NCBI GenBank assembly: GCA_034008185.1
Contig: CM067085.1
Span: forward strand, 55,410,602 to 55,474,601
Reading direction: 5' to 3'
Source of the DNA: Gorsachius magnificus
Lineage: Eukaryota; Chordata; Aves; Pelecaniformes; Ardeidae
DNA: 64,000 nt
Positions 1 to 12,025 of the stretch are shown here, piece after piece. The position numbers and the translations under genes are program-made. Position 1 is the first letter of the stretch, and every line of letters starts with the position of its first letter. A model generated the notes under the pieces. That model was not told the DNA's origin and searched no databases. It saw only the letters and a program-made list of their open reading frames with translations.

Positions 1-3000
1 TCAGTGCTAGCCAGATGTCTTTCCTGGATGAATGGGGAGGGATCCTCCAAATAGCAATTTCAGAAAAAATATTAACTGTCAATTTTTGAGCAATTGATTC
101 AAGTGATAGATATGCTCTATTGATTATTCAGTAACTGCTTATATGCTTTTACGTAAGCTTGACCTGATCTCATCTTAGCTCCTGGCTTCAGATGTGGATG
201 TATTATCTGATCCAAAATGTTTGTTTTTTCCCCAACTTAAGTAAAAGTAAAATTAACTTGGCAAGTACACTGGGAGCTACAGGGGTTGCTTTTGTGGCTC
301 AACTAGCATCTTACAAAGAAAGAAAAAAAAGAAAAAGAGGGCAGTAGAGAACAAAGTAGGTAAGTCAAAAACAAGCTGCAGAACGCAGCACTAAATTAAA
401 AAAAAAAGTTTACCAAATGGTTAGCAGCCACTCAAAAAGGTTGTATCTCTAAATTAGATTAAAAAATGTTTCTATAATGAGTCAGCTATATGCATAGCTA
501 AATTTGCAGAAAAATGCGCGGCTATCTTCTAGTATCTTAAAAAACAAACCAAAACAAAAACTCTTCAGTTATGCTACCTTTGACCCTTACACAAATTCCA
601 CTACAGTGGGCTTGCAGCAGTGTGGAGAGACTGTAAATATGTTTAGACAGCTGGTACAGTCTGAGGCCTTCTTAAGGAAATAGAAAACAATACAGAAGGT
701 CTTCATTCAGAAATAGTCTCATATAATGAAGAATGTCCAATATCTTCCAATGCAGAATGCCTTTTTCAGTGAATCATATTGCTTGTCATGAAATAAAGTA
801 TGAGTTTTCGAACAGAACAATTGAGAATTAGGTCTCCCCCACATTTCTCTTTCATGCTATGTTAACTTAACTTATTTTACATTTGTGCAGTAGAAGAAAT
901 GCCAGCCAAGTGAAGTTTCTAAATTTAAAAATACTGGATGACAAATCTTTGGCAAGGAGGGATGCACAATTCTAGTCTTCATTATGCTTGCCACCTCCTG
1001 TTGTAGAGAGCTAAGGAAAAAAGGAGCAGGAAGCTCATTAAGATCCTGTAGCCAAAGGCCACAACCCCCTCTCCTGTAAAAATCTCAAATTTTCTTGACT
1101 GTCTGCTCTCCCTTTGCAATGCCCAAAACATGCAGTGAATCCTGAGGGCATCCAGCAGGAAATCATTGCTGTCTGTTCTGTATAAATCCTAAAGAAGGGA
1201 AGAAAAGGACAGGACATAGCCACCGCATAGTGTGTTACCCAGCAAAGAGACATTGGAGGAGAACAGAGTCGAGAGCTAGGTCTTAATACAATAAAAAGGT
1301 TCTGAGTTCAGCCAAGTCCCTCTGGTGATTTCCACGGTCTTGATCTTCTCATAATCTCTGTATGCAAGGCATTGGTCTCCTTCCACCAGAAGTGTGTTGG
1401 AAACACACGATGGGGTCCTAACCCATTAAAGCCTGCTGGGATGATGCTAAATATCATCCCCTGCACTAGTTGCTACAAAATGACCTGCATCAGTACAGGT
1501 GTGTTGCCACCTCCCTTGAGGAACCAACTAAGAGAGTTATGCAACCAAGAACTATATTCATGAACTTGAATGCATATTCAGTGTTAGTCCCTGTTTCCTT
1601 TGACCTATTTCTTTCAGGAACGTTTGTAGACATTTAAACCAGTCTTTCAGCAAAAAACTTCTTAATTCCTCTTTGAAAAGGACATGAACTTTATCAGCTT
1701 TTTAAGTAACACAGGTTTCACTTCCTTCATTAACGTGACCAATAGATTTTAATTTTTTTTTTCCACAGAAAACTTACCAAATTTTGCCACTGAACCTGAA
1801 AAATTCAGCTAGGGTACTGGTACTGGTAGAAGGGTCGTGATAAATGATTCTCTAAATGAAGTTATGTAAACTTTATTCCCTGAATATATGTACAAAACTG
1901 CCAGAGGATATTGGTTACTGATTTTTTACTCTTTTTTTTTTTTTTTAGCGATGTGTTTTGTAGAATTGAAATGTGGATTTAACCATAAAATAAAACAGCA
2001 AAACTTAATAATAAACAAATAAAACTAAAAAATTAAGTACATGAATCACCCATGAGTTGAAGAAAGAGGAAGCTTGGATTTAGAAACAGAATGTCAGATG
2101 AATCCCACAGATTGAAGTAACAATACCCCATATTTTGACTTACTGAAATTTCATGAGACAATGCTTGCTTTACAGTACTATTTTGTGTTTTGAGGAAACT
2201 TGTCTCTAATTTTGCAAGTACAAAAATTATCAGAGAGACTAATCAGATTGCAAACTGGTTATATATTTGAGGTTTCCACTAACAATGTAGATGTCAAATC
2301 CTAATCTATCTTCTGTCAATTTAATAAAAATATTTATGTTTCTTTGAACTGCCCCACAAAAAGGCACTATTTTACTTGCATTTATGCTTTTAAGTAAAAT
2401 AAAAAAAAATCTCATCCTATCTAGAGTAACTTTTCATATTTATGGCAACCAGTTCCAATTTTTACGTCTTTACATCTTATACACTCTTTGCAGGGGAATA
2501 CAGCGATTCAGGGCAGAGGGGTTTAAAGAAGCAGGTTGGATGGGGGTAGAAGAGATGGGTAAGAAGCAGCTCACCAGCTAATGGATCTTACAAGGGGAAT
2601 CTGTGTCCTGGTTCTAGAATTTTGTGAACTGATCCTCTAGAACACACCTGAGCTCTGATCCTGATGGTGCAGAAGATCTGGAAGGAAGGATTTCTTCTCT
2701 TCCATGTCTATGATATATTAGGAGTCATTTACTGGAAGAAAACTTTTTTTTAAGTGTTATGCGAGACTGAAGTATTATATAAGAATTACAGGAGGAGACA
2801 CCTATTTCTCTGTTATGGCTTGTTTCAACTGACATGGAAAATAACTTTAAAATCAAGCACAATTCAAAGATGGCTTGCTTTAATTTCCTTTCTTCAGGTA
2901 AAAAGTGTAGTGAAGGCATTAGAAATGACTGTAAGTTAGAGGATGAGGGAAATATATATTCACATTAAAAGCAGGTTCAGTGGATGATATCCTGTATTTT

Positions 3001-5150
3001 AGGTGCACTTATTGCATGTAGAAGGGACTGATAATTCATAAGGGCAAAATGAATCAAGACACAGGAATAGTGTCCTACTTCCACCATGCTATTCTTTTCC
3101 ACAGATTTGGTATGGTGTTTAACAATTGTAATGAATCAGTTTAGAATTTACAGAGAATAACCTTTATATGAGTCTTCTCTGAAAGACATGAATTTGATGT
3201 TACAAAATAACAAAAGACTGAATTTGTATTTTTATCTATTTGTCTCTATTTCAATTAGAAACTTGACTAATTTCATTTTATTCAATTTTATACTTGCAAA
3301 TCATTGTAAAATCAGTCATTTACAAACAAGAACTTCATCTCAGATTGCAGTCCTGAAACAGATTGATAGTAGCCACCTAAAGCAAGACAAATAAAACCAC
3401 TTTTTCCAAAGGATTCTGAAGTTCTGTAAGAACCCAAACAGCTGCTTGTACTGATACATAGCAACCTCAAAAGTGATGATCTTGATGAGATAGTAGGAGA
3501 AAACAGTGTGAAAAATTACTTCATTCTGTTTATTTCAAGTCCAGCTCTTCAATACTATACATTTCCTTCACAGAAACAATGTCTGTTTTCAGTCTACAGA
3601 AGTGGTTGAATTCTCAGCTGTGCAAAAAATACAATTATGACAAGTACACTTGACCTTCAATGAAATTAAGGAGAGTACCACCTGCACTAAATATGTCTTG
3701 TAAACAGTGTCAGGAGCAAAGGGATACAGTCTGGCTAGAAATCAAATCCAGTTGCATAGCTTACTACAATAAAAACATTTCAGGTTGCTTTAAAGTTTTG
3801 ACTTCTAATTGTACCCTACTCTTAAACAAGGAGTGTTGATGAGTTGTTAGCAGCTGCACTGTGAACAGGAGCACTCTTTGTGCTGAGATAAAGCTGTCCA
3901 GCTCTAGAAATAGTCTGTCATGCAATAAACAACTTTTCTCTTTTTTTTTCTTGATTCTTTTGTAGTCCAAATGTTACAAATGAAATCAAAGAACATAAGA
4001 AAACAGGGCACTTCCTAGAATTTTGATCCCTTGACCTGTGCCTACTCCTAGAATAAACTAGTATAGTAAGATCCATGTTTTGTTTTAAGGAAAAACTACT
4101 CCGAAACTGGACCACTTAAAACTATCTAGATAATGAAGATGGCCTAAATTAATTTATATACAGATGTCATCGGGAAACTAAAAAATATCCTTTTAGAAAG
4201 ACACAGTATACTGCAGGCTGCTTGTCATATCTGAAAGACAATCCAGTAAAATATATGCTTTACTCCAGATCCAAACATATCTCTGTCATGAAAGTTGCCT
4301 AAATGTAAACGCTCCTCAGACCTCTCTTTATGCAAGTCTCACCTTGAAGTAATGATATACCTAGAAGAGGTGGTATCCTGGGTTGTGTTGGCTAACATTT
4401 CTGACTAGTAAGGTTCTCCATAAATACTACCTGCTGCTGTTCACCTCTTTTAAACCAATCCTTTTCCTCTTTTCTTTTCCTTCAGCTCAATGAACATTTC
4501 ACAGCATAGCTCAGAGAGGAAGGAATGTGAGGGAAGTCAGTTATTTAAAGCTTTTAAATGTATAAATAATAATTTCTATTTTTTTTTAAGGCATAGTTAG
4601 CTGGCATAGTGCAGGAAACATGTACTTGACAGTCTTGTATTTCCAGTAAGCTTTATACCACAGTAGTAGATGGTATCATAAGGTGGAAAACTTATGGATC
4701 TTAAATCCCAGGTCCACATCTGAAGAAGCCATCAGTCCTGCAGCATAATATGAATGGGGAAAATGGGTTCCTTGCCCACAGTGGCAGGAAACGCCCACGG
4801 TAGGCTTTTCAGAAACAACACGACATCTGTAATGGTCTCAAAGGTGATGGTACCCGGATTATGTGTTCTCCCCAGCAAAGTCAGACTGCAAGCCCTCAAA
4901 AATCTTAGTAGCTATCTACTAAATATAAGGCATAGATGAATAAACATTGCATATTCATGTACCATCTTTTATATTATCTGCATCATTGACAACTTGTAGA
5001 ATTTATAGCATCTCATATTTAACATACATTTTACTCCACTCCTTATTTTTGTAAATCAGATTTGAAATTACGCAGACCTTACGTAGTTGAGCTCTTTTTA
5101 TTATTTGTCTGCAAAACTGTTGTTTTTCTTTAAAATTTGTATCAGGCCAA
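1..5150. other. AT-rich unique noncoding sequence, no gene seen
   Basis: I see no coding exon, RNA gene or recognisable transposon in this stretch. Open frames on both strands are at most about 70 codons, have no recognisable protein pattern and look like chance. Short low-complexity runs are present, for example a T15 run at 1932-1946. It reads as intergenic or intronic vertebrate DNA. Confidence 0.6.
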
Positions 5151-5169
5151 ATATAATTAATAACTATAG

Positions 5170-5184
5170 TTTTTTTTTTTTTTT
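5170..5184 (+). repeat. T15 homopolymer
   Basis: Fifteen consecutive T followed directly by A6. No flanking SINE or LINE body that I recognise accompanies it, so it is listed as a simple repeat and not as a retroposon tail. Confidence 0.8.
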
Positions 5185-5399
5185 AAAAAATTAATTTAAG
5201 AGAGATCAATAGTGTTGCCAGCATACATTGCGTGCTTCTGCTATAATTCATAGTGCTGGGGAGTAGGCGACATAGTTTAAACTTAATCTTGTATCTTCTC
5301 ATATAGAATTATGCAAATGGCATACCCTTACAAAGAAGCTTTTGTTTTTATTAATTAAATGCAGTAATAACTAATAAGGGAAAATGTGTAAAACAAATC

Positions 5400-5690
5400 A
5401 CTGTGTGTACTTAGGAAAAAAAAAATGTGCTAAGCCTTGATATTGGGTGTGTGTTATGGATGTTGTTGTGTAAAACGCTCTGTGCACTTTGCAGCGTGTG
5501 AAACCTGCGCAAACTTTCCAATAATGTTGAAGCACTTGCAAAAATGTTGCACCTGGAGCAGGGAGGAGTGAAGGGGGCAAAGGTCAGCATTAGGCATTAA
5601 GACACTGACTAAACAGACTTTACACTGGGTGAAAAGTCCAGACAACCCCTGCAGTGTCATCTTACAACTCTGGTTTTCTTCTTTTCAGGA
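5400..5690. promoter_or_regulatory. Possible conserved noncoding element (weak)
   Basis: This stretch is less AT-biased than its surroundings and mixed in composition. It contains a CAAAGGTCA nuclear-receptor-type half-site at 5578-5586 and an E-box-like CACCTG just upstream. Two overlapping open frames of 60-68 codons on the minus strand show no protein pattern. The regulatory reading is inference from composition and motifs only; short motifs like these occur often by chance. Confidence 0.15.
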
Positions 5691-5731
5691 CATAGTAATC
5701 CATAAATACACTCAAGTCACCAGCAGCTTAG

Positions 5732-5771
5732 CCCTCTCCCCCCCATCCCCCCCCCGCCCGCCTTCTCCCCC
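5732..5771 (-). repeat. C-rich tract; G-quadruplex-capable on the minus strand
   Basis: The plus strand is almost pure pyrimidine with C runs at 5738-5744 (7), 5747-5755 (9), 5757-5759 (3) and 5767-5771 (5). The minus strand therefore has four closely spaced G runs of three or more, which fits the standard intramolecular G-quadruplex pattern; the plus strand could form an i-motif. The structure is predicted from the pattern and not shown. Confidence 0.7.
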
Positions 5772-5779
5772 TTTTTAAC

Positions 5780-7740
5780 TCTCCTTTTATTTTTAATTCT
5801 TACATAAAGATCTGAAATTTTAACCCTTGCTATGTCTTTTAATCAACCTTGGGAACTGCTTTTCTTCACTGTTGTCATTCACTAGACTTCTCATGTTTTT
5901 AAATCCTCTTTTTTGAAAATTATTCTCTTAGAAAAGTAGTTCCAAACAAACTGAAAAATAAAGCTTGAAAACAGTAGCACAAACTCAGTGTATAGATAAG
6001 ATATTCTGGGAAATTATCAGATTTTTATTTCTAAAAAAGGCAGTTATCAAACTCTGTAAATAACTTAAATGCGTACTTTTTTTCTGAAGCTTCTTAAGCA
6101 GAGATGCTATGTAAAATATTTCATAGGATGTAGTATAAAATTTGGTTTTACAACTTCTTCTGAGCTTATTTGTTTGGATAGATGAAACCAGTTGCAACTG
6201 GGATGCTGCAAGAAAATAATCATCTTTCCTGTTGTTGCTTTTCAGTCAAACAAACAAACAAAACCCCCTCATCAATTATTTCTCTAAAGTAGAAAAATGT
6301 AGAGGTACAACACAAAGAGGTGTTTGTACTTTTGTCATACAAGTAAGTCTTTCAGTTTTGCATCAATTACGCTTACTAGCTGAAATCATGAGACCAAACA
6401 GATTTTAATCATTTTATCTGATCCCATTATCCACATCCCATGGTTTAAGAGACTGGATAGACTCCTAATATAGCCTGGAGCCTTGACAGTAAAAATAGGC
6501 TGGTGAAATACAGCCCTTCAATTGCACATAACCGTGCACGTTTTGCTGACTTCCTCTCCTCGTTTTGAGCACTGCACGAGGCCATACTTCCACGCAGGAT
6601 ATTTCCCTCTTGCCTGCTTCTCACTACCCCAACCCTCCTGCAAGCCCACCGAGATGACTAGTGGATCTGTCACATTGCCTTTTTCTTAATTTTTACAATT
6701 CCTGAACAGCACTGACAAAAGATAGCTGAAAGTCTGACTATTTCTTTCATACTGTGCATGAATATTGATTAATAGAAACATTCAGCAGAAAATTATTTTT
6801 TTCTTTCACACAGAGATCCCTCATATTTGCTCATGGAGGGTGAACTAATTTTTCAGTTCCATGTATGTGACACCATCATTTCAGTTAGTCACAAAATGGC
6901 GGCCTGAAAAAAATCTTCTGTGAAATCTCATCATCTTCAGGCCCACCAATTTCTGCTCCTGTGCAGTGATTTTTAGAGTTGCTGCCCAAGGGTTTCTAAT
7001 TCTGTCTGTTCAATGGTAAGAATCAAAGAGTCATCAATAGAAACAGAAAGGTGAAACGGCAAGCATAATTTAATGACCACCAGGGAAGGGGGCAGAACCC
7101 AGCAAAGGTGCTTGTTTCTTGTGACAAAGGGTTCTGTAGAAATTAAAGACCTATTTCAGCATGATGTTTTAAGCACGCGCTGAACTTTGAGCATGGAAGT
7201 TGTTTGCTATTTCACCTTCACGCTATAGAAGAATATACTCAACGCCATTACAAGATCAGATCATTGGTGCACAAATACTGGAGGCAGAAAATGTCTAGGG
7301 CTCAGGTTTGGTACTCCTGGTCACGCAGTACAACATTTTAGCCTGCAGTTAGTCTCACTGGTACCATGGGACAGTCTGTTAAATAAGCCATTACTCTACA
7401 GGAGTCAGCATTTTAGCGTTAGAGCCTGCATGGCAGCACTTTGTTGAATATAGAGCATGATTACAGATGGAGTAGTGTCTTCCATTTATCCTGTATTCTG
7501 ATGTTTTGTTGCATATTAGCCAAAAAGAAAAAGTGAATGTTCAAGTACATGAAAAACTTAAGAAAATTAAGCTAGAACTGGGTTATGTGAACGTCTTGAG
7601 AAACAGGCTTTGTATCTTGTCTAGCTATAGAAATACCACACCAAAACCGACCTGATTTAATAACAACAACAAAAAAGACTATTGTTCTGTCTGGAATTTT
7701 ATATTCTTTTCGAGCATCTGAGGTGTCTCCAGTACCCTTT
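5780..7740. other. Unique noncoding sequence
   Basis: No gene or repeat body recognised. It contains a short (AAAC)n tract at about 6247-6263 and a YY1-like site listed separately. Parts near 6.5 kb and 7.1-7.3 kb are more balanced in composition, as conserved noncoding DNA often is, but nothing in the sequence alone shows function. Confidence 0.5.
6893..6903 (+). promoter_or_regulatory. YY1-like binding site
   Basis: The 11-mer AAAATGGCGGC matches the extended YY1 consensus (core ATGGCGGC) exactly. YY1 sites of this form are known at promoters, enhancers and chromatin loop anchors. There is no CpG island or TATA context around this copy, so a distal site or a chance match is as likely as a promoter site. 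Confidence 0.35.
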
Positions 7741-7800
7741 GCTGCGGTATCTCAATGCCGACCTCGCAATAATAATCAGAAATTCATAACTTGAGTTCTA

Positions 7801-7935
7801 CTAATATGACGTAGATGAGAAACCAGGCAGTTAAATGATTTGCCCAAGGCTACAAGGCATCTTGCTGGAGAGCTGAAACCAGACCTTTTACCACGTCTGC
7901 CTGGCCAGTCCCAAAGTCTGTGCTTTGTTTTATGT
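7801..7935 (-). mobile_element. MIR-type SINE relic
   Basis: The plus strand reads as a degenerate reverse complement of the MIR core: a 'gatgagaaac' block, then 'ttgcccaaggctaca', then 'gagctgaaaccagac', then 'cagtcccaaagtctgtgct'. These four blocks occur in the same order and at about the same spacing as in MIR, where they read roughly 'gatgaggaaact', 'ttgcccaaggtcaca', 'gccgggattcgaaccc' and 'gactccaaagcccatgct'. MIR is a tRNA-derived SINE that was active before or early in amniote evolution. The element is truncated and diverged, with no target-site duplication visible. An exapted conserved element is an alternative status for the same sequence. Confidence 0.7.
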
Positions 7936-8296
7936 TCTCAGGCATGTTTCTTCACGCACATGTTACTTGGACTGCGTGCTTGACATATAGCAAAGGCCAC
8001 GCTGCCCACTGCATTTTCTCCTGGATTGGTGTTCGCTTTACATTTAAAAAGTGATTGGGGTTTTAATGAAAAGCTGATTCAACTGAAGAAAAGAAGGATA
8101 TCTTATTGAAACCATTTTAGTAATTATTTTTCAGAAATTATTTTCCAGAGCTGTTTGGTGGTTTCTTGATTCTAGCTTATAGTGATGATCTGAAACCATC
8201 AACCACTCAAGTGTAATGTTAAGCTCAACTGTGAATAGGAGAGAGAATTTGTAAAAAATATTACAGGAATAATAAATCTGTTCCTAATTTTTTTCC

Positions 8297-8365
8297 TTGT
8301 TTAAAAAACCCCAGCAAAACACCAAAACAAGCCCCCAAAACACCCCCCAAAACCCAACCAAACTT
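8297..8365 (+). repeat. A/C-rich low-complexity tract
   Basis: Runs of C3 to C6 alternate with AAAA or AAACA. On the minus strand this gives GGGTTTTG-like units resembling G4T4 quadruplex repeats. No longer tandem period is visible. Confidence 0.6.
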
Positions 8366-10560
8366 GGTCTGTATTGTTTTCAGTTGGTCTCCTCCCCCCC
8401 TCTTCTTCTAAAGGATTCATTTCACCCACTTACCTTATCCATGGGTTATGTAAACCTATGGGTAGGACCTCGTGCATCTTTTGCACGCTCTACTTGCTAA
8501 ATATCAATAAATATTGTTATATTACACCACAGGTATCTCACTAAATCCAAATAAAATAGTAAGACTGTAATGATGTCATCTGCATGCATATTTCTGTAGA
8601 TAATGTTTTTGTGTGATATATACAGTATTTACAATCTGTACTCTGCACGTAGATCACACAGACACGAGTGAGACCGTGATCACCAACCCACATAGCGTCG
8701 GTGGGGTATGTGTGTGTAAAACCTATGTAGGCAAGTTAATAACGATTGAAGATTACAGCTATTTTAAGGATGAGCATTTGGGGCAGTGGAAAAATATGGT
8801 TTTCTGACATTTTAATTTTTTTTTTATTTTTTAATTTGAGAAGTACCATATCCTTCACATCTTCTGACTTCATTAGAAAAGGCAAAGCAGTTCATGCTTT
8901 AATTCACCCACACCTTTCCTTTTTTTTTTTTGTTCCCTCTTTGCTTGAGGGTTTTTATTTTTCTTAAATATTTGGCAATTAAATGATGCTGAGTACCTGT
9001 TTGTCTGATGCGTGACAGACATACTTATTCCATGTTGCATGCATTTGTAAAAGAGGAACTTGCAATGATTTTTGCCTGAACATGACTAGATTTGGTGCTG
9101 TATAAATAATATAAATTAAATATTCTTAATTATTTTAGCCCATGCTAGAAAAGATTCAGGACAAAGGGGAGATTGATGCAGTGTGCCTTACAATGGCTCT
9201 ACTGATTTCTCTACTGGCCCTTCCTCTGCACATGGTCAATTAGAATTGAAAATCCTGTGCTGATTTCATTCACTGGAATTTTTAAGCAGGTCAGGAAGAA
9301 AGATGTTATTGAAAGGAAAAGTCTCATCTAAATAAGAAAAGAACACGTGGCCATCTGGTCTAACTGTACCATGCCGAAAGTCATTTTGGCTCAGCCGTAG
9401 TTTGGTCTTTGCAACAGTTTGCCAAAATATCAAACAGAAATCTGTTTACATTAAAACACTCTGTGCTTTTTATCTATAAAAAATGCAATGTGCAGTTCTC
9501 TTCCCATCCGTAATGCATGAGCTCATTTGACCCCGTTACCTTATTGAGACTGCCTATGTTTCTGGTAGGCTCTCAAGTAACTTCCGCTGTGTAAAGGTGT
9601 AAGTGAAACAACCAATCTTTTGAAAGTTTTGGGAGTAATCCTGAGCACTTTACTCTTATGACTATAACTTGCACTTCTGCTTGAACTAGGAAAGGCTCAA
9701 ACAAGCAGATGCAACAGAGGAAGCATGGGGGGAAGAGGGGAGAGGAGAGTTTAAAAAAGAAATTGTAACTTGAACTGTGTGAGTAGCACCATGGAGTTTG
9801 CACAACCAAGTGGAGGAGGCCATAGGCTAAGAGATGAGCTGTAACAGACATTAGATTTTTGAGGAATGGAGTCATAAATATGCATAAGCTTCCATGATTG
9901 CTTTGTTTCAACATCAACTATTTAAAAGTTTAAAGAAGTCAGCAAAAAAACCACAGGTCAGAATTTTTCACATTTAGGTAAATAAACTCTTTGTGTAAAA
10001 AGCTAAAAGACATAGCTCCAAATGTCAGGTGCCTGGGCAACAGCAGCTGGAGGATAACACCGTATTTGCAAAACTCTGGGCATTTGTATCTCCTACCTAC
10101 ATTAGTCAAAGCTGCTGAACAGCCAGCATTCACAAAAAATGAGAGATCTTACTGGCAAAAGGCGAGAGTGTTGAACTAAACATGGAGGCAAGGGCCCTGT
10201 GTTCATATGCTCAGGTTTAATGCTTAACTCTTATGTGATTAGTCATTCCTTTTGCATTGAAAAACAATATATAAATTGCTAGTTGAAATGTCCCTTCTGA
10301 TATCAGGTAGTGTGTAAATAACTTCTGAAGTTTAGAGGAATTGATTTGCATAGGATTTCAGTCTCTAGGAAATGGATAAAAATATGATTGCTTATTGTCA
10401 TTACCTTAAGAAAATGAAAATCAGCACTTCAAAATGTAGCTGTAGGCATTATTTTGAAATATGTTTGTGAAACGTAAGGGACAAATTTTATTTTTCAAGC
10501 ATACTATGCCAGGAAAAGTAGAAAGGAAACTAGTACTTAATGCTAGTGAACTTGTGTATA

Positions 10561-10574
10561 TACATATATATGTA
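10561..10574. repeat. 14-bp perfect palindrome in an alternating purine-pyrimidine tract
   Basis: TACATATATATGTA is its own reverse complement. It lies within a 21-nt strictly alternating purine-pyrimidine stretch at 10554-10574. AT-rich palindromes like this can extrude or unwind readily; no functional role is implied. Confidence 0.8.
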
Positions 10575-11014
10575 ACTTACAAGTATATACTTCTCATACA
10601 TGACCATTGTGTTGAGTTAGTGTGTATATTTCGTATAAAGTACAAAAACCATTCCTTCAGAAGTGTTAAATCCCTTGTGTTAAAAAAAATAAAATACAGG
10701 AATACAAACTTGACTGCAGCTCTCAGTTAATTCTTTTCATTTCTCTGAAATCTCTTTTCTAGACTCTTTTACCTTGCCTGTGGATATTGTTGCCACTACA
10801 TGCAATCTTTTGTTTGTATGTCTCTGCTGCTATGTGGAAAGGAAGTTTTTTTTAAGACTGAATTTATGGAATACCTATGCTGGCTTCCTTTTTTGATAGT
10901 GTTTATTAGCAATGTTAAAGAAAAAAACTAAAAAAATTCCTATTTTTCTATTAAGATACATGTTAGTGTGACTAAAATATAGTTTAAGCCTTTTTGGGGA
11001 GTAAATTAAAAGCA

Positions 11015-11045
11015 ATGTACGTGTGTGTATGTGCGTGTGTGTATA
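11015..11045 (+). repeat. Interrupted (GT)n tract, 31 nt of alternating purine-pyrimidine
   Basis: Every step from 11015 to 11045 alternates purine and pyrimidine, mostly GT with AC, GC and AT interruptions. Such tracts favour Z-DNA under negative supercoiling. The interruptions suggest an old, stabilised microsatellite. Confidence 0.85.
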
Positions 11046-11781
11046 AAAACATATTTTCTTCTGAGTCTTTTTCACACAAAGTCCATATTGAAAAGCAAAA
11101 ATTAATAACCGTGTGTGTCCTACCATGAATTGTACCAAGAGACAATGCGAGTCCAAAGAACTTTTAGAAAATAGATCCGCACGGCATACGTTCAAAAATT
11201 AAATAGAAGAAACGCTTTGAATCTCCCTTTTCCCTGGATGTCTCTGCTAACCCCACCCATAGCCACACCAAACGGAGAGCAACTATTTTGGGGAGTACTG
11301 CATTCCCAAGACCAACTTTCTGGCACGATGACACTGGGCCAGTCGGCATTTCTCTGGGCTGTGGCAACAGGAAGGCCAGGGGTTGCAAGGCCAGCTAACT
11401 AAAATAGTCCCCTGCCACGCTCCCCTTCGGTTTGAAGACAACCTACTCGCAAAGCATTTCGCTACTGCCTTGTTTAAAACTGCCACAAAACTGTCTAGGA
11501 TCTTGCTCATCTCTCTAAACCCAAATATCTTCAAGTATTTCAGTTTGACTGCCTTTCAGATATAGGTCTCTGTACCCCAGCTATTTGCCTTTATGTAGGA
11601 TATTGTATACATATATACAAAAATCTTTACATAGTATTGGAGAGCTACACGGCAATTATGTAAGTGATGCATGAACTTAACATAAAATACTGCGTTGACT
11701 GTAAAGCTTGAGTAGAAACCACCGTAAAATAGGAAACAGTGGATGCCCCTAGTTACGCTGTGTTGGAAAGTGTGAGCATGT

Positions 11782-11810
11782 ATGCGCATGTTTTGTACAA
11801 TAATGCGCAT
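11782..11810. promoter_or_regulatory. Paired ATGCGCAT palindromes, 21 bp apart
   Basis: Two identical self-complementary octamers lie at 11782-11789 and 11803-11810, a start-to-start distance of 21 bp, or about two DNA helical turns. The octamer overlaps the NRF1 half-site (GCGCATG) and resembles palindromic POU-factor sites. Which factor would bind, if any, cannot be told from sequence. Confidence 0.35.
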
Positions 11811-12008
11811 ATACGTTTACAAAGTTTTTTATTTTGTATTTTTTGCGAATCACAATGAAGTTGAAACCCAGCCTGGCCGACATAAGGCGGAAAGGCTTGT
11901 GTTTGTCTTTAATCTTTCTGCAGCACGGTTCAGACTTCTGTCTGATCTGCGCATAGCAGAGCAAGGGGCTTGCCGTGCATTGCGTGCAGGCTCCTTGATT
12001 GTGGAGGG

Positions 12009-12025
12009 AAAAAAAAAAAAAAAAA
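12009..12025 (+). repeat. A17 homopolymer
   Basis: Seventeen A in a row inside the CpG-enriched patch. A second run of sixteen A follows at 12166-12181. No SINE or processed-gene body precedes either run that I can recognise. Confidence 0.85.

Larger units (their letters stand above)
7945..11010. other. AT-rich unique noncoding sequence
   Basis: No gene recognised. It holds a C-rich and A-rich low-complexity stretch near 8.3 kb and a perfect TA-rich palindrome at 10561-10574. The minus-strand open frame 9573-9917 (114 codons) has no recognisable motif, is rich in Leu, Phe and Ser as chance frames in AT-rich DNA are, and is not supported as a gene. Confidence 0.5.

Noticed and set aside
9573..9917. 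114-codon minus-strand frame
   Set aside because: Leu, Phe and Ser-rich chance composition; no motif.
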